The position numbers and the translations under genes are program-made. The notes under the pieces were generated by a model. That model ran no database searches. It had not been told where the DNA came from and saw only the letters and a list, made by a program, of their open reading frames with translations. 64,000 nt of DNA. It comes from Bacillus inaquosorum KCTC 13429. GTDB lineage: Bacteria > Bacillota > Bacilli > Bacillales > Bacillaceae. The stretch spans positions 764,375 to 828,374 of the forward strand of contig NZ_AMXN01000001.1 of NCBI RefSeq assembly GCF_000332645.1. Reading direction: 5' to 3'. Of the stretch, positions 46,620 through 57,766 are shown piece after piece; positions within the stretch are counted from its first letter, which is position 1, and each line of letters starts with the position of its first letter.

Positions 46620-47469
46620 ATTTTGGTATGCGAATCGTTAATTGAATATATTCTTCAAATTCTTCTTCTTCCGTATTCAATTTTACACCGCTGTCTTCAA
46701 CCATTGAAAGTGACTGGCGAATCGTGTTCATTGCAATTCTTGTATCTCTGCTGAACGCTTTGCGTCTCGGCTTTGGTTTTCTCTGACCTTGCTCCAGCAT
46801 TTTCACCACGCGGTCTTCCGTCTGCTTTACATTTAAGCTTTTCTCAATAATCTCTGTGAGCAGTGTGACTTGGAGCTCAGGCTGTTTCAGCGGAATCAGC
46901 GCTCTGGCATGACGCTCAGTGATTTTCTTCTCCATAATCGCGTCTTGTACCGGCTGAGGCAGCTTTAATAACCGCAGCTTATTCGCAATTGTGGATTGCC
47001 CTTTTCCTAAACGCTGTGCGAGTGCTTCCTGTGTTAAGTCATGCAGCTCAAGAAGCCGAGCATAGGCATGCGCTTCCTCAATAGAAGACAGTTCTTCCCG
47101 CTGCAAGTTTTCAATTAACGCCACAGAAGCGGTTTCCGTGTCGGAAAAATCCTTAATAATAGCCGGAATCTTTTCCCACTCGAGCGATTGCACCGCTCTC
47201 CAGCGTCTTTCACCTGCAATGAGTTCGTATTGGCCTTCTTCTTCTGTATGCCTGACAACAATCGGCTGAATAATGCCGTGTGTATGAATGGTCATTGCTA
47301 ACTCTTTGATTTTTTCATCTGAGAAAATGGTGCGTGGCTGAAAACGGTTGGGAACGATAGCATTTACCGGTATTTCCAGAATCTCTTCTTTGTTTGTTTC
47401 TTGTTCAGCAATCTCCGGTTCCTGTTCCTTCTCACCAAGCCCGAAGAAACGAGAGAATGAATGCTTCAT
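46618..47469 (-). CDS. noc: Nucleoid occlusion protein Noc
   Basis: A 283-residue ParB paralog. An N-terminal amphipathic membrane-targeting helix ([15 protein letters not shown]) is followed by the CTP-binding domain ([25 protein letters not shown]) and the helix-turn-helix [19 protein letters not shown]. Noc binds its own NBS sites and blocks FtsZ ring formation over the chromosome. I found no close NBS match in this window, in line with the known lack of such sites near the terminus only; absence here is not conclusive. Confidence 0.96.
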   Translation of the reverse strand: MKHSFSRFFGLGEKEQEPEIAEQETNKEEILEIPVNAIVPNRFQPRTIFSDEKIKELAMTIHTHGIIQPIVVRHTEEEGQYELIAGERRWRAVQSLEWEKIPAIIKDFSDTETASVALIENLQREELSSIEEAHAYARLLELHDLTQEALAQRLGKGQSTIANKLRLLKLPQPVQDAIMEKKITERHARALIPLKQPELQVTLLTEIIEKSLNVKQTEDRVVKMLEQGQRKPKPRRKAFSRDTRIAMNTIRQSLSMVEDSGVKLNTEEEEFEEYIQLTIRIPK

Positions 47470-47590
47470 GTACCTACACCACCTTTAAAAACTGCCATTT
47501 TTATAATTCTATTTTCTCATGGTTTTTCCTGCTGTACATCCATCAATTTTGATGAAAATATGATGGTATTGTCATATCAGGCTGTCTAAA

Positions 47591-48310
47591 TTACCCTTCA
47601 ATTGGCGATTTATTAGGAGTTCCCGGTTTTCTTGGATACTTCTTAGGTGTATTTTTTGTCTTGCGTATCACCATAATATTACGATCGCTTTCTTCAATAG
47701 GCAGCTTAAAGGAATGGATATTCTCAAGTTCTCCCCCAAGCGTCGTGATCGCTTTTTTGCCTGCATTCAGTTCTTCTTCAGCTGATGCGGCTTTTAAAGC
47801 AACAAATAAACCGTTTTTCTTTACCAGAGGCAGGCAAAGTTCACTTAAAACAGATAGTCTTGCAACTGCTCGCGCCGTCACAATATCATAGCTTTCCCGT
47901 ACGTCTTTCCGCTGTCCGAATGTTTCAGCTCTGTCATGGCAGAATGTCGTATTCTCCAATTGCAAAGCTTCAGACAACTTTTCTAAAAACGTAATCCGTT
48001 TGTTTAGTGAATCCACGATTGTGACATGGAGGTGCGGAAAGCATATTTTAATCGGAAGACTCGGAAAACCCGCTCCCGCTCCGACATCACAAATCGTGTT
48101 CACTTGATTGAAGTCGACATAAAAAGCGGCTGTGATGGAATCATAAAAATGCTTAAGATACACTTCTTTTTTCTCTGTAATTGAAGTCAGATTGATTTTT
48201 TCATTCCATTCAACCAGCATGTCGTAATACAGCTCAAATTGTTCCAGCTGACGGGGAGAAAGGGAGATCCCTTTTTCCGCCAAACTAGAAGTGAATTCTT
48301 CAATATTCAT
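47591..48310 (-). CDS. rsmG: 16S rRNA (guanine527-N7)-methyltransferase RsmG
   Basis: A 239-residue SAM-dependent methyltransferase (formerly GidB). The SAM-binding motif is [19 protein letters not shown] (~residues 70-88), then [14 protein letters not shown] and TARAVARL. The C-terminal tail is basic and Pro-rich. Loss of function gives low-level streptomycin resistance (known). It is 13 bases downstream of mnmG in the same operon. Confidence 0.96.
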   Translation of the reverse strand: MNIEEFTSSLAEKGISLSPRQLEQFELYYDMLVEWNEKINLTSITEKKEVYLKHFYDSITAAFYVDFNQVNTICDVGAGAGFPSLPIKICFPHLHVTIVDSLNKRITFLEKLSEALQLENTTFCHDRAETFGQRKDVRESYDIVTARAVARLSVLSELCLPLVKKNGLFVALKAASAEEELNAGKKAITTLGGELENIHSFKLPIEESDRNIMVIRKTKNTPKKYPRKPGTPNKSPIEG

Positions 48311-48323
48311 GCCGTCATCCTTT

Positions 48324-50210
48324 CTATTCGGCTATCTTCGCAATGCGTCCCTGCTCTAAATACACCAATAGAATTGAAATGTCCGCCGGGTTTACACCGG
48401 AAATGCGGGAAGCTTGGGCAACAGACAAAGGACGCACATTTTTCAGCTTTTGACGCGCCTCAGTCGCGATCCCTTTAATTGCGTCATAATCAATTCGATC
48501 CGGAATTTTTTTATTTTCCATCTTCTTCAGTTTTTCCACTTGTTGAAGAGATTTTTCAATATATCCTTCATATTTCACTTGGATTTCTACTTGTTCTGCC
48601 ACGTCTTGCGGAACCGGCACTTCTGGCGGCGCCAGTTTAGTGACTGTTTCATAGTTCATTTCAGGACGTTTCATCAAGTCTGTGCCGCGAATGCCATCTT
48701 TCAATTCGCTTCCGCCAAGAGAACGGATATACTCTTGATTTTCCGGAGACGGCTTGATAATCACAGAATGCAGACGTTTTTTCTCCGCTTCAATTGCCGC
48801 TTTTTTCTTCTCAAAAGCTGCATAGCGCTCATCAGAAATCAATCCAATGCTGTGTCCGATTTCTGTCAAACGCAAATCAGCATTGTCATGACGAAGAAGC
48901 AGTCTGTATTCAGCACGAGATGTCAATAGACGGTATGGTTCATTGGTTCCTTTTGTCACAAGGTCATCAATCAGAACACCAATATAGGCGTCAGAACGGC
49001 TCAGAATCACTTCTTCTTTTCCAAGCGCTTTTCGACCTGCATTGATTCCTGCCATAATTCCTTGTCCCGCGGCTTCTTCATAACCGGATGTTCCGTTAAT
49101 TTGGCCTGCAGTAAACAGGTTTGTGATTTTTTTCGTTTCAAGTGTCGGCCATAGCTGTGTCGGTACAATCGCATCGTACTCGATCGCATAGCCGGCTCTC
49201 ATCATTTGCACGTTTTCAAGACCCGGAATCGTTGCAAGCATTCTTTGCTGTACATCTTCTGGAAGACTTGTAGATAAACCTTGGACATAGACTTCCTGCG
49301 TATTTCTGCCTTCCGGCTCAAGGAAGATTTGGTGACGTGGTTTATCATTAAAACGGACAACTTTATCTTCAATGGACGGGCAGTATCTTGGGCCCGTACC
49401 TTTGATCATACCGGAATACATTGGTGAACGGTGCAGGTTGCTGTCAATAATCTCATGTGTCTCAGGGCTTGTATATGTCAGCCAGCAAGGAAGCTGATCT
49501 GTAATATATTCCACTGTTTCATATGAGAAAGCGCGAGGCACATCGTCACCAGGCTGGATTTCCGTTTTGCTGTAATCAATCGTGTCGCTTTTGACGCGAG
49601 GCGGCGTACCTGTTTTAAAACGAACAAGGTCAAAGCCCAGTTCTTCCAAATGCTCAGAAAGCTTAATAGAAGGCTGCTGGTTGTTCGGACCGCTTGAGTA
49701 AGACAGATCACCAAGAATGATTCGTCCTCTTAAATATGTCCCAGTCGTCATGACAACTGCTTTCGCACGATAATGCGCGCCGGTTTGTGTAATCACACCG
49801 CGGCATTCGCCGTCTTCAACGATCAGCCGCTCCACAATTCCTTGCAGCAATGTTAAGTTTGGTTCTTTTTCAAGCGTATTTTTCATTTCGTGCTGATATT
49901 GGAATTTGTCTGCTTGAGCACGCAATGCACGGACCGCAGGACCTTTTCCAGTATTCAGCATTCTCATTTGAATATGCGTTTTATCGATGTTTCTGCCCAT
50001 TTCTCCGCCGAGCGCGTCAATTTCGCGGACGACAATCCCTTTTGCGGGGCCGCCGACAGACGGATTACATGGCATAAATGCAACCATATCTAAGTTGATG
50101 GTCAAGACAAGCGTTTTGGCGCCTTGGCGTGCAGATGCGAGGGCAGCCTCAACACCGGCATGCCCGGCGCCAATCACAATCACATCGTATTGGCCTGCTT
50201 CATACCCCAT
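48324..50210 (-). CDS. mnmG: tRNA uridine-34 carboxymethylaminomethyl modification enzyme MnmG
   Basis: A 628-residue FAD protein (formerly GidA). The FAD-binding motif [15 protein letters not shown] lies at ~13-27, the conserved [12 protein letters not shown] at ~50, and the C-terminal helical domain ends with [15 protein letters not shown]. It forms a complex with MnmE to modify wobble uridines. AAAGGAGG precedes the ATG. Between mnmE (20 bases upstream) and rsmG. Confidence 0.97.
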   Translation of the reverse strand: MGYEAGQYDVIVIGAGHAGVEAALASARQGAKTLVLTINLDMVAFMPCNPSVGGPAKGIVVREIDALGGEMGRNIDKTHIQMRMLNTGKGPAVRALRAQADKFQYQHEMKNTLEKEPNLTLLQGIVERLIVEDGECRGVITQTGAHYRAKAVVMTTGTYLRGRIILGDLSYSSGPNNQQPSIKLSEHLEELGFDLVRFKTGTPPRVKSDTIDYSKTEIQPGDDVPRAFSYETVEYITDQLPCWLTYTSPETHEIIDSNLHRSPMYSGMIKGTGPRYCPSIEDKVVRFNDKPRHQIFLEPEGRNTQEVYVQGLSTSLPEDVQQRMLATIPGLENVQMMRAGYAIEYDAIVPTQLWPTLETKKITNLFTAGQINGTSGYEEAAGQGIMAGINAGRKALGKEEVILSRSDAYIGVLIDDLVTKGTNEPYRLLTSRAEYRLLLRHDNADLRLTEIGHSIGLISDERYAAFEKKKAAIEAEKKRLHSVIIKPSPENQEYIRSLGGSELKDGIRGTDLMKRPEMNYETVTKLAPPEVPVPQDVAEQVEIQVKYEGYIEKSLQQVEKLKKMENKKIPDRIDYDAIKGIATEARQKLKNVRPLSVAQASRISGVNPADISILLVYLEQGRIAKIAE

Positions 50211-50230
50211 GATTCTAGTTCCTCCTTTTA

Positions 50231-51610
50231 TTATTTTCCTAAACAGAATTGCGAAAAGAGCTGATCAATTAAGCTTTCGTGGACAGAATCTCCGATAATT
50301 TCGCCCAAAAGCTCCCAGCATCTTGTAAGGTCGATTTGCACCATGTCGATCGGGACATCCTGTTCAATGCCGCTAAGCGCATCTTCAATGGCACGTTTGG
50401 CCTGCTGTAAAATAGAGATATGACGTGTGTTGCTGACATAAGTCAGATCCCCGCTTTCAATGGCACCCGTATAGAACAGCGATTGAATCGCTTCTTCCAA
50501 ATCATTGATGCCTTCCTCTTTTAATAGAGATGTCGTAACAACAGGACGTCCATTGGCAAGCTCACGGACACGCTCACTGTCAATCTTCGCCTCAAGGTCA
50601 GTCTTATTCATAATCACGATAACGTCCATGCCCTCAACGGCTTCAAAAAGCTTCACGTCTTCTTCAGAAAGCTCTTCACTATAATTAAGCACAAGTAAAA
50701 TCAGGTCCGCTTCCTTTAGAACCTGGCGAGAACGTTCAACACCGATTCGTTCTACAATATCCTCTGTTTCACGAATACCTGCTGTATCAACCAGCCGAAG
50801 CGGAACGCCCCTTACATTAACGTATTCCTCAATCACATCCCGAGTCGTTCCGGGAATATCGGTCACAATGGCTTTCGCCTCATGAACAAGACTGTTCAGA
50901 AGAGATGATTTTCCCACATTCGGCCGGCCGATAATGACAGTAGAAAGACCTTCACGCAAGATTTTCCCTTGCTCAGAAGTCCTCAGCAGCGCCTCAATTT
51001 CTTTTTTCACAGCGGTTGCCTTTTCAACCAAAAGCTGATGCGTCATTTCCTCTACATCATCGTACTCCGGATAATCTATATTCACCTCAACATGAGCGAG
51101 CGTTTCTAAAATCTCACTGCGCAAACGGCGCACCAAAGCAGAAAGACGCCCTTCCATTTGATTCATAGCGACGTTCATTGCCCGATCCGTTTTCGCTCTG
51201 ATTAAGTCCATAACCGCTTCCGCCTGTGAAAGATCGATTCGGCCGTTTAAAAATGCGCGTTTTGTAAATTCACCCGGCTCTGCAAGTCTCGCTCCCTCTC
51301 TCAATGCGAGCTGAAGCACTTGGTTCACAGTCACAATTCCCCCGTGACAGTTAATTTCGATGACATCTTCACGTGTAAAAGTTCTCGGTGCTTTTAACAC
51401 TGATACCATTACTTCCTCAACGACACGATCCGAAGGTCTGTCTACGATATGACCATAATGAATCGTATGTGATTCGACCGAGCTGAGTGTTTTTCCCTTC
51501 GGTCCTTTATAAATTTTATCTGCGATTTGAATTGCTTCTGGTCCGCTCAACCGTACAATCGCAATCGCGCCTTCACCCATCGGTGTGGAAATTGCTGCAA
51601 TTGTATCCAT
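50231..51610 (-). CDS. mnmE: tRNA modification GTPase MnmE
   Basis: A 459-residue GTPase (TrmE/ThdF). N-terminal folate-binding domain ([13 protein letters not shown]), then a helical domain interrupted by the G domain ([26 protein letters not shown]), and the C-terminal CxGK motif as FCLGK. Partner of MnmG. ATG 51610 follows GAGAGGTG; an upstream in-frame GTG lies in that ribosome site. First gene of the mnmE-mnmG-rsmG group. Confidence 0.97.
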   Translation of the reverse strand: MDTIAAISTPMGEGAIAIVRLSGPEAIQIADKIYKGPKGKTLSSVESHTIHYGHIVDRPSDRVVEEVMVSVLKAPRTFTREDVIEINCHGGIVTVNQVLQLALREGARLAEPGEFTKRAFLNGRIDLSQAEAVMDLIRAKTDRAMNVAMNQMEGRLSALVRRLRSEILETLAHVEVNIDYPEYDDVEEMTHQLLVEKATAVKKEIEALLRTSEQGKILREGLSTVIIGRPNVGKSSLLNSLVHEAKAIVTDIPGTTRDVIEEYVNVRGVPLRLVDTAGIRETEDIVERIGVERSRQVLKEADLILLVLNYSEELSEEDVKLFEAVEGMDVIVIMNKTDLEAKIDSERVRELANGRPVVTTSLLKEEGINDLEEAIQSLFYTGAIESGDLTYVSNTRHISILQQAKRAIEDALSGIEQDVPIDMVQIDLTRCWELLGEIIGDSVHESLIDQLFSQFCLGK

Positions 51611-51710
51611 GCTGTTCACCTCTCTTTACTTATACTTTCATCTATATAAAAAAATTTTTATTATGCCAAAACTAAAAGATAACATAGTTTGGTTCGAAGT
51701 GGAAGATGTG

Positions 51711-51806
51711 TTATCCACAGAATTAGGAATTCGCCTCCTATTACTTTAACTTATCCACATGTGAATAACAATTAATTTTATTTCCTGAACTTCCTTTTTA
51801 TCAACA
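51711..51806. other. DnaA-box cluster upstream of mnmE
   Basis: In the 311-base gap between jag and mnmE there are perfect boxes TTATCCACA at 51711-51719 and 51751-51759, TTATTCACA in reverse at 51760-51768, and a one-mismatch TTATCAACA at 51798-51806. I remember this as the leftmost of three DnaA-box regions described around B. subtilis oriC. It also overlaps the mnmE promoter region, allowing DnaA regulation. Confidence 0.8.
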
Positions 51807-51880
51807 GGATACACCTAAAAAGAAAAAACTTAAACGGCAAAAGCTTGATATTACTAGGAAAAATAGACTTTTCTCATACA

Positions 51881-51920
51881 AAAAAACCGAAATCCGATTT
51901 TTACCGGACTTCGGTTTTAT
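51881..51920 (-). terminator. Terminator of rnpA-spoIIIJ-jag
   Basis: AAAACCGAAATCCG pairs imperfectly with CGGACTTCGGTTTT; the left A-run gives a T-run on the - strand after jag. Confidence 0.8.
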
Positions 51921-51921
51921 G

Positions 51922-52548
51922 CTATCTTTTATGGGAAATAACGAGATGGCGATTTTCACCTTCACCCATTGAATACGTTTTGATCTGGTGATTTGCATAT
52001 CCAGAAAGAGTATCATGAATGATTTTTCTTTCACTGGACGGCATAGGTTCCAGATGTACTGCTTTTTTCGTTTTCAAAACCTGGTCTGCAAGCCTGATGG
52101 CCAGCTGGCTCAGTGTATCTTTTCTTTTTAAACGATAGTTTTCTGCATCTACCGTCACATTTTTATATTGGCCTGGATTACGGTTAAGGACAAGCTGCGT
52201 CAAAGTTTCAAGGGCATTTAAGGTTTGTCCTCTTTTCCCAATCAACAATGCCGCTTTTTCACCTGTTATATGGAAACGTACTGTCTTTTTGCTTTCTTGA
52301 ACAGTCACATCAGACTTCCCTGCAATGGCTTCGGCAATCGTCTGAAGATAAGACTTCGCTTGCTGAATCGGATCAATCCTTTCAACCAGCTTTACGACCG
52401 CCGGCTTTTTACCGAAAATACCGAGAAACCCTTTGTTTCCCTCTTCAATAACGGTAATTTCAACCTTATCCTTCGTTAATTCCAGCTCTCGCAACCCGGA
52501 TTGTACTGCTTCATCGACATTTCGCCCTGCAGCAGTCACATTCCTCAC
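51922..52548 (-). CDS. jag: RNA-binding protein Jag (KhpB)
   Basis: A 208-residue protein with an N-terminal Jag domain (1-50), a KH domain (~75-150; [16 protein letters not shown]) and a C-terminal R3H domain (~150-208; [13 protein letters not shown]). It binds RNA and affects cell division and elongation in related bacteria. Its ATG overlaps the spoIIIJ stop (ATGA). Confidence 0.95.
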   Translation of the reverse strand: MRNVTAAGRNVDEAVQSGLRELELTKDKVEITVIEEGNKGFLGIFGKKPAVVKLVERIDPIQQAKSYLQTIAEAIAGKSDVTVQESKKTVRFHITGEKAALLIGKRGQTLNALETLTQLVLNRNPGQYKNVTVDAENYRLKRKDTLSQLAIRLADQVLKTKKAVHLEPMPSSERKIIHDTLSGYANHQIKTYSMGEGENRHLVISHKR

Positions 52549-53330
52549 TTTTTCTTTCCTCCAGCTTTTTGCGGTTCAGGATCTTTTTTAATATCAGGTC
52601 CTTTAATGAGGAAAGTTTGCGCAATCATAAACAAGTTACCGACTACCCAATAAAGAGAAAGTGCCGCCGGGAAGTTGATCGCAAATACGATAATCATAAT
52701 CGGCATAATCCAAAGCATCATCGCCATTTGCGGATTTTGCTGCGCATTGCCCGCCATCATCAGCTTTTGCTGAACAAATGTAGCGACACCGGCAACGATA
52801 GGAAGAATATAGAAAGGATCTTTTTCTCCTAAGTCAAACCACAAGAAACTATGCTCTGAAATCGCCTGCGTTCTCATGATCGCATGATAGAATCCAATTA
52901 AAATCGGCATCTGGATTAAAATCGGGAAACATCCCGCCAACGGATTGACCCCATGCTTTTGGAATAAAGCCATTGTTTCCTGCTGAAGCTTTTGCTGTGT
53001 TTTTTGATCCTTTGAGCTGTACTTTTCTTTAAGCTTTTGCATTTCCGGCTGTAAAGCCTGCATCGCTTTCGAACTTCTCAGCTGCTTAATCATCAGCGGT
53101 AAAATTAATAAACGAATTAAAATGGTAACAAGAATAATTGAAAGTCCATAGTTATCTCCCGTCAATTTCGCTACATACGTAATGAGCTCAGACAATGGAT
53201 ATACTACGTACTTGTCCCAAAAATGCGGACTATCTGCAGTGATCGGCTCTTTCACACTCGAGCATCCAGCCAAAAGCATGAATACGCCAACCATACTTAA
53301 TAGCAACCCTATTCTCCTTTTCAACAACAT
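52545..53330 (-). CDS. spoIIIJ: Membrane protein insertase SpoIIIJ (YidC1)
   Basis: A 261-residue YidC/Oxa1 insertase. A lipoprotein signal ends at LLAGC (lipobox), followed by five membrane helices; the conserved hydrophilic-groove Arg is in [19 protein letters not shown], and the tail is Lys-rich. Needed for membrane protein insertion and for SigG activation in the forespore. Overlaps jag; rnpA upstream. Confidence 0.97.
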   Translation of the reverse strand: MLLKRRIGLLLSMVGVFMLLAGCSSVKEPITADSPHFWDKYVVYPLSELITYVAKLTGDNYGLSIILVTILIRLLILPLMIKQLRSSKAMQALQPEMQKLKEKYSSKDQKTQQKLQQETMALFQKHGVNPLAGCFPILIQMPILIGFYHAIMRTQAISEHSFLWFDLGEKDPFYILPIVAGVATFVQQKLMMAGNAQQNPQMAMMLWIMPIMIIVFAINFPAALSLYWVVGNLFMIAQTFLIKGPDIKKDPEPQKAGGKKK

Positions 53331-53474
53331 TTCCTCCTATAATTAATCTCTACACTCTTTTATTGCAAAGCATACTTGTATGTATTTTAGCATCTTTCAG
53401 TTTTAAATGGTGTCTTTTTCTGATCAACCAGAAAGGAAGCGCTTTTAAAAGTTGTAAGAAAGCAGTGGCAATGC

Positions 53475-53825
53475 CTACTTTGACGAGGATTTCTTATATA
53501 AAGAAGACTTCCTGAATAGATGCTGCAGACTTTTTTTCGTTTCCTCATATGTCAGCTGGCTCGCCGGTTTTCTGGCAATAATGATGTAATCCTTTTCCTT
53601 CAGTCTCTCTTTCTCTTCAAGAAAGGCCTGCCGAATCAAACGTTTGATCCGATTTCGCATCACAGCGTTGCCAATTTTTTTGCTGACGGAAAGCCCGACA
53701 CGCAGCTCATCGTTTTCAGGCTGATCTAGCGTATATAAGACAAACTGGCGGTTCGCAACGGATGTCCCCTGCTTAAACACTTTTTGAAAGTCTTCATTTT
53801 TCTTTAAACGATTTCGCTTCTTCAA
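53475..53825 (-). CDS. rnpA: Ribonuclease P protein component
   Basis: A 116-residue basic protein that assists the catalytic RNA in maturing tRNA 5' ends. The RNR motif region [20 protein letters not shown] is intact. The start is debatable: TTG 53825 is correctly placed after GGAG, whereas the often-annotated GTG at 53834 overlaps that ribosome site and would give 119 residues. Follows rpmH. Confidence 0.95.
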   Translation of the reverse strand: MKKRNRLKKNEDFQKVFKQGTSVANRQFVLYTLDQPENDELRVGLSVSKKIGNAVMRNRIKRLIRQAFLEEKERLKEKDYIIIARKPASQLTYEETKKSLQHLFRKSSLYKKSSSK

Positions 53826-53948
53826 TTGACTCACTCCGATACTGGCTGGCAGAAACTTTTAAAAATGTATGATGACAATGAGATGCATCAGAACCAGGAA
53901 GCATGCCCCGGTTCCTTACGCATCACATCTATCTTTTCCCATAACGTG

Positions 53949-53977
53949 AAAAAAGACCACTGACATTATTCAGTGGC

Positions 53978-53978
<1 letters not shown>
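53949..53978 (-). terminator. Hairpin with T-run between rpmH and rnpA
   Basis: CCACTGA pairs with TCAGTGG, followed on the - strand by TCTTTTTT, directly at the rpmH stop. It likely reduces transcription from rpmH into rnpA. Confidence 0.7.
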
Positions 53979-54115
<137 letters not shown>

Positions 54116-54158
54116 TGACACCTCCCTCGAGGAATAGCTGTTAAAGACAGTCTTACTT

Positions 54159-54188
54159 ATTATATTTGCGTTACCTATTCATTGTCAA
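54159..54188 (-). promoter_or_regulatory. SigA promoter of rpmH
   Basis: On the - strand TTGACA (54183-54188), 18-base spacer, TATAAT (54159-54164). Confidence 0.85.
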
Positions 54189-54322
54189 CTTCACTAGTGC
54201 TTTTATTTCTTGCAACCATAATAGGATACCATACCTTTTCAACTTTCGAAACCTTATTTTTCAGATTCCTTAATTTAACGAAAAAAAGTCAAATCCAAAC
54301 AATTTCCCCCTAAAATCACGAA

Positions 54323-54605
54323 TGTGGATATCTTTTTCGCCTTTTTTTAATATCCACAGAGGTTATCGACAATATTTTCACATTACCAACCCCTGTGGAC
54401 AAGATTTTTTCAACAGGTTGTCCGCTTTGTGGATAAGATTGTGACAACCATTGCAAGCTCTCATTTATTCTGGTATTATATTTGTGTTTTAACTCTTGAT
54501 TACTAATCTCACCTTTCCTCTTTATCCACAAAGTGTGGATAAGTTGTGGATTGTTTTCACACAGCTTGTGTAGAAGGTTGTCCACAAGTTGTGAAATTTG
54601 TCGAA
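54323..54605. other. oriC left part: DnaA-box cluster upstream of dnaA
   Basis: Perfect TTATCCACA boxes lie at 54428-54436 (reverse), 54522-54530 and 54534-54542 (reverse); variants at 54323-54331, 54350-54358, 54363-54371, 54394-54402, 54545-54553 and 54578-54586. A Spo0A-box-like TGTCGAA is at 54599-54605. The cluster provides DnaA binding for origin function and dnaA autoregulation. The rest of 54113-54738 contains the rpmH and dnaA promoters. Confidence 0.93.
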
Positions 54606-54738
54606 AAGCTATTTATCTACTATATTATATGTTTTCAACATTTAATGTGTACGAATGGCAAGCGCCATTTGCTCTTTTTTTGTGTTCTATAACAGAGAAA
54701 GACACCATTTTCTATGAAAAGGAGGGACGTGCCGGAAG

Positions 54739-56079
54739 ATGGAAAATATATTAGACCTATGGAATCAAGCCCTTGCTCAAATCGAAAAAAAGTTGAGCAA
54801 ACCGAGTTTCGAGACTTGGATGAAATCAACTAAAGCCCACTCACTGCAGGGAGATACATTGACGATCACTGCTCCTAATGAATTTGCCAGAGACTGGCTG
54901 GAGTCCAGATACTTGCATCTTATTGCAGATACTATATATGAGCTAACCGGGGAAGAATTGAGCATTAAGTTTGTCATTCCTCAAAATCAAGATGTTGAAG
55001 ACTTCATGCCGAAACCGCAAGTCAAAAAAGCGGTTAAAGAAGAAACATCTGATTTTCCCCAAAATATGCTCAATCCAAAATATACTTTTGATACTTTTGT
55101 CATCGGATCTGGAAACCGATTTGCACACGCAGCTTCTCTTGCGGTAGCGGAAGCACCCGCGAAAGCATACAACCCTTTATTTATCTATGGGGGCGTCGGC
55201 TTAGGGAAAACACACTTAATGCATGCAATCGGCCATTATGTAATAGATCATAATCCTTCTGCCAAAGTGGTTTATCTGTCTTCTGAGAAATTTACTAACG
55301 AATTCATCAACTCTATCCGAGATAATAAAGCCGTCGATTTCCGCAATCGCTATCGAAATGTTGATGTGCTTTTGATAGATGATATTCAATTTTTAGCGGG
55401 GAAAGAACAGACCCAGGAAGAATTTTTCCATACATTTAACACATTGCACGAAGAAAGCAAACAAATCGTCATTTCAAGTGACAGACCGCCAAAAGAAATT
55501 CCGACACTTGAAGACAGATTGCGTTCACGTTTTGAATGGGGCCTGATTACAGATATCACGCCGCCTGATTTGGAGACGAGAATTGCGATTTTAAGAAAAA
55601 AAGCCAAAGCGGAAGGGCTCGATATTCCGAACGAGGTTATGCTTTACATCGCAAATCAAATCGACAGCAATATTCGGGAACTTGAAGGAGCATTAATCAG
55701 AGTTGTTGCTTACTCATCCTTAATTAATAAAGATATTAATGCTGATCTGGCCGCCGAGGCGTTGAAAGATATTATTCCTTCTTCAAAACCGAAAGTCATT
55801 ACGATAAAAGAAATTCAGAGGGTAGTAGGCCAGCAATTTAATATTAAACTCGAGGATTTCAAAGCAAAAAAACGGACGAAATCAGTAGCTTTCCCGCGTC
55901 AAATCGCCATGTACTTATCAAGGGAAATGACTGATTCCTCTCTTCCTAAAATCGGTGAAGAGTTTGGAGGCCGTGACCATACGACCGTTATTCATGCGCA
56001 CGAAAAAATTTCAAAACTGCTGGCAGACGATGAACAGCTTCAGCAGCATGTAAAAGAAATTAAAGAACAGCTTAAATAG
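54739..56079 (+). CDS. dnaA: Chromosomal replication initiator DnaA
   Basis: A 446-residue initiator. Domain I (1-85, helicase/SirA interaction), a short linker II, AAA+ domain III with GGVGLGKTH (Walker A, ~150) and LLIDDIQFL (Walker B), and DNA-binding domain IV with [15 protein letters not shown]. It binds the DnaA boxes on both sides of its own gene and unwinds the origin. AAAGGAGGG lies upstream of the ATG. First gene of dnaA-dnaN. Confidence 0.99.
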   Translation: MENILDLWNQALAQIEKKLSKPSFETWMKSTKAHSLQGDTLTITAPNEFARDWLESRYLHLIADTIYELTGEELSIKFVIPQNQDVEDFMPKPQVKKAVKEETSDFPQNMLNPKYTFDTFVIGSGNRFAHAASLAVAEAPAKAYNPLFIYGGVGLGKTHLMHAIGHYVIDHNPSAKVVYLSSEKFTNEFINSIRDNKAVDFRNRYRNVDVLLIDDIQFLAGKEQTQEEFFHTFNTLHEESKQIVISSDRPPKEIPTLEDRLRSRFEWGLITDITPPDLETRIAILRKKAKAEGLDIPNEVMLYIANQIDSNIRELEGALIRVVAYSSLINKDINADLAAEALKDIIPSSKPKVITIKEIQRVVGQQFNIKLEDFKAKKRTKSVAFPRQIAMYLSREMTDSSLPKIGEEFGGRDHTTVIHAHEKISKLLADDEQLQQHVKEIKEQLK

Positions 56080-56104
56080 CAGGTCCGGGGATTATTCGGG
56101 GAAA

Positions 56105-56252
56105 GTGTGAATAACTTTTCAGAAGTCATGCACAGTCTGTCCACATGTGGATAGGCTGTGTTTCCTGTCTTTTTCACAACTTATCCACAAATCCACAAGC
56201 CCTACTATTACTTCTACTATTTTTTTAAAATATATATATTAATACATTATCC
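56105..56252 (+). other. oriC right part: DnaA boxes and DNA unwinding element
   Basis: Between dnaA and dnaN: CTGTCCACA near 56137, TGTGGATAG near 56146, perfect TTATCCACA at 56181-56189, then ATCCACA. These are followed by CTACTATTACTTCTACTA, the repeated DnaA-trio type elements that guide DnaA onto the single strand, and by an AT-only tract (56220-56245) where melting begins. The order matches the known B. subtilis basal unwinding system. Confidence 0.93.
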
Positions 56253-56267
56253 GTTAGGAGGATAAAA

Positions 56268-57404
56268 ATGAAATTCACGATTCAAAAAGATCGTCTTGTT
56301 GAAAGTGTCCAAGATGTATTAAAAGCAGTTTCATCCAGAACTACGATTCCCATTTTGACTGGTATTAAAATCGTTGCATCAGATGATGGCGTATCCTTTA
56401 CAGGAAGCGATTCAGATATTTCTATTGAATCCTTCATTCCTAAAGAAGAAGGAGATAAGGAAATCGTCACAATAGAACAGCCCGGAAGCATCGTTTTACA
56501 AGCCCGCTTCTTTAGTGAAATTGTAAAAAAACTGCCGATGGCAACTGTAGAAATCGAAGTGCAAAATCAGTATTTGACGATTATCCGTTCTGGCAAAGCT
56601 GAATTTAATCTAAACGGGCTTGATGCTGATGAGTATCCGCACTTGCCGCAGATCGAAGAGCATCATGCGATTCAAATTCCAACTGATTTGTTAAAAAATC
56701 TAATCAGACAAACAGTCTTCGCGGTGTCCACCTCAGAAACACGCCCCATCTTGACAGGTGTAAACTGGAAAGTGGAGCAAAGTGAATTATTATGCACTGC
56801 GACGGATAGTCACCGTCTCGCATTAAGAAAAGCAAAACTTGATATTCCAGAAGACAGATCTTATAACGTCGTGATTCCGGGAAAAAGCTTAACTGAACTC
56901 AGCAAGATTTTGGATGATAACCAAGAACTTGTAGATATCGTCATTACAGAAACCCAAGTTCTGTTTAAAGCGAAAAACGTCTTGTTCTTCTCGCGGCTTC
57001 TGGACGGAAATTATCCAGATACAACCAGCCTGATTCCGCAAGACAGCAAAACCGAAATCATCGTGAACACAAAAGAATTCCTTCAGGCGATTGATCGTGC
57101 ATCTCTTTTAGCCAGAGAGGGACGCAACAACGTGGTGAAGCTTTCTGCAAAACCTGCTGAATCCATTGAGATTTCGTCTAACTCACCAGAAATCGGTAAA
57201 GTTGTGGAAGCGATTCTTGCAGATCAAATTGAGGGTGAGGAATTAAATATCTCATTTAGTCCAAAATATATGCTGGATGCACTAAAGGTGCTTGAAGGAG
57301 CAGAAATACGCGTAAGCTTTACAGGGGCAATGAGACCTTTCTTAATTCGCACGCCGAATGATGAAACGATTGTACAGCTTATCCTTCCTGTCAGAACCTA
57401 TTAA
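56268..57404 (+). CDS. dnaN: DNA polymerase III beta sliding clamp
   Basis: A 378-residue ring-forming clamp with three repeated domains (~1-120, 128-245, 250-378), ending in the typical PVRTY. It tethers DNA polymerases to DNA and binds YabA and Hda-like partners. TAGGAGG precedes the ATG. Cotranscribed with dnaA; a terminator follows. Confidence 0.99.
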   Translation: MKFTIQKDRLVESVQDVLKAVSSRTTIPILTGIKIVASDDGVSFTGSDSDISIESFIPKEEGDKEIVTIEQPGSIVLQARFFSEIVKKLPMATVEIEVQNQYLTIIRSGKAEFNLNGLDADEYPHLPQIEEHHAIQIPTDLLKNLIRQTVFAVSTSETRPILTGVNWKVEQSELLCTATDSHRLALRKAKLDIPEDRSYNVVIPGKSLTELSKILDDNQELVDIVITETQVLFKAKNVLFFSRLLDGNYPDTTSLIPQDSKTEIIVNTKEFLQAIDRASLLAREGRNNVVKLSAKPAESIEISSNSPEIGKVVEAILADQIEGEELNISFSPKYMLDALKVLEGAEIRVSFTGAMRPFLIRTPNDETIVQLILPVRTY

Positions 57405-57414
57405 TCCGATACAC

Positions 57415-57446
57415 TGCTGCCGACCCGCTCGGCAGCTTTTCTATTC
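57415..57446 (+). terminator. Terminator of dnaA-dnaN
   Basis: GCTGCCGA pairs with TCGGCAGC, followed by TTTTC. Confidence 0.75.
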
Positions 57447-57535
57447 GGTATCTGCTCCGACAAGTTTTCCCTTTCCCTAATTCGTTTTTTTTTAGTACAA
57501 TTAGATATTAGTGATATTTGAAAGAGGTCGATATA

Positions 57536-57751
57536 ATGGCAAATCCGATTTCAATTGATACAGAGATGATTACACTCGGACAATTCTTGAAATTAGCCGA
57601 TGTGATTCAGTCAGGCGGTATGGCAAAGTGGTTTTTAAGCGAGCATGAAGTGCTTGTGAACAGCGAGCCGGACAACCGCCGCGGCAGAAAGCTGTATGTT
57701 GGAGATGTGGTAGAGATTGAAGGATTTGGTTCATTTCAAGTCGTCAATTAA
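57536..57751 (+). CDS. rlbA: S4-domain protein RlbA (YaaA)
   Basis: A 71-residue S4-like RNA-binding protein (MANPISIDTEMITLGQFLKL; GDVVEIEGFGSFQV). I remember it as linked to ribosome biogenesis in recent naming. ATG 57536 after AAAGAGG. Followed 15 bases later by recF, as in other Bacillus. Confidence 0.93.
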   Translation: MANPISIDTEMITLGQFLKLADVIQSGGMAKWFLSEHEVLVNSEPDNRRGRKLYVGDVVEIEGFGSFQVVN

Positions 57752-57766
57752 AGCGGGTGATACTGA

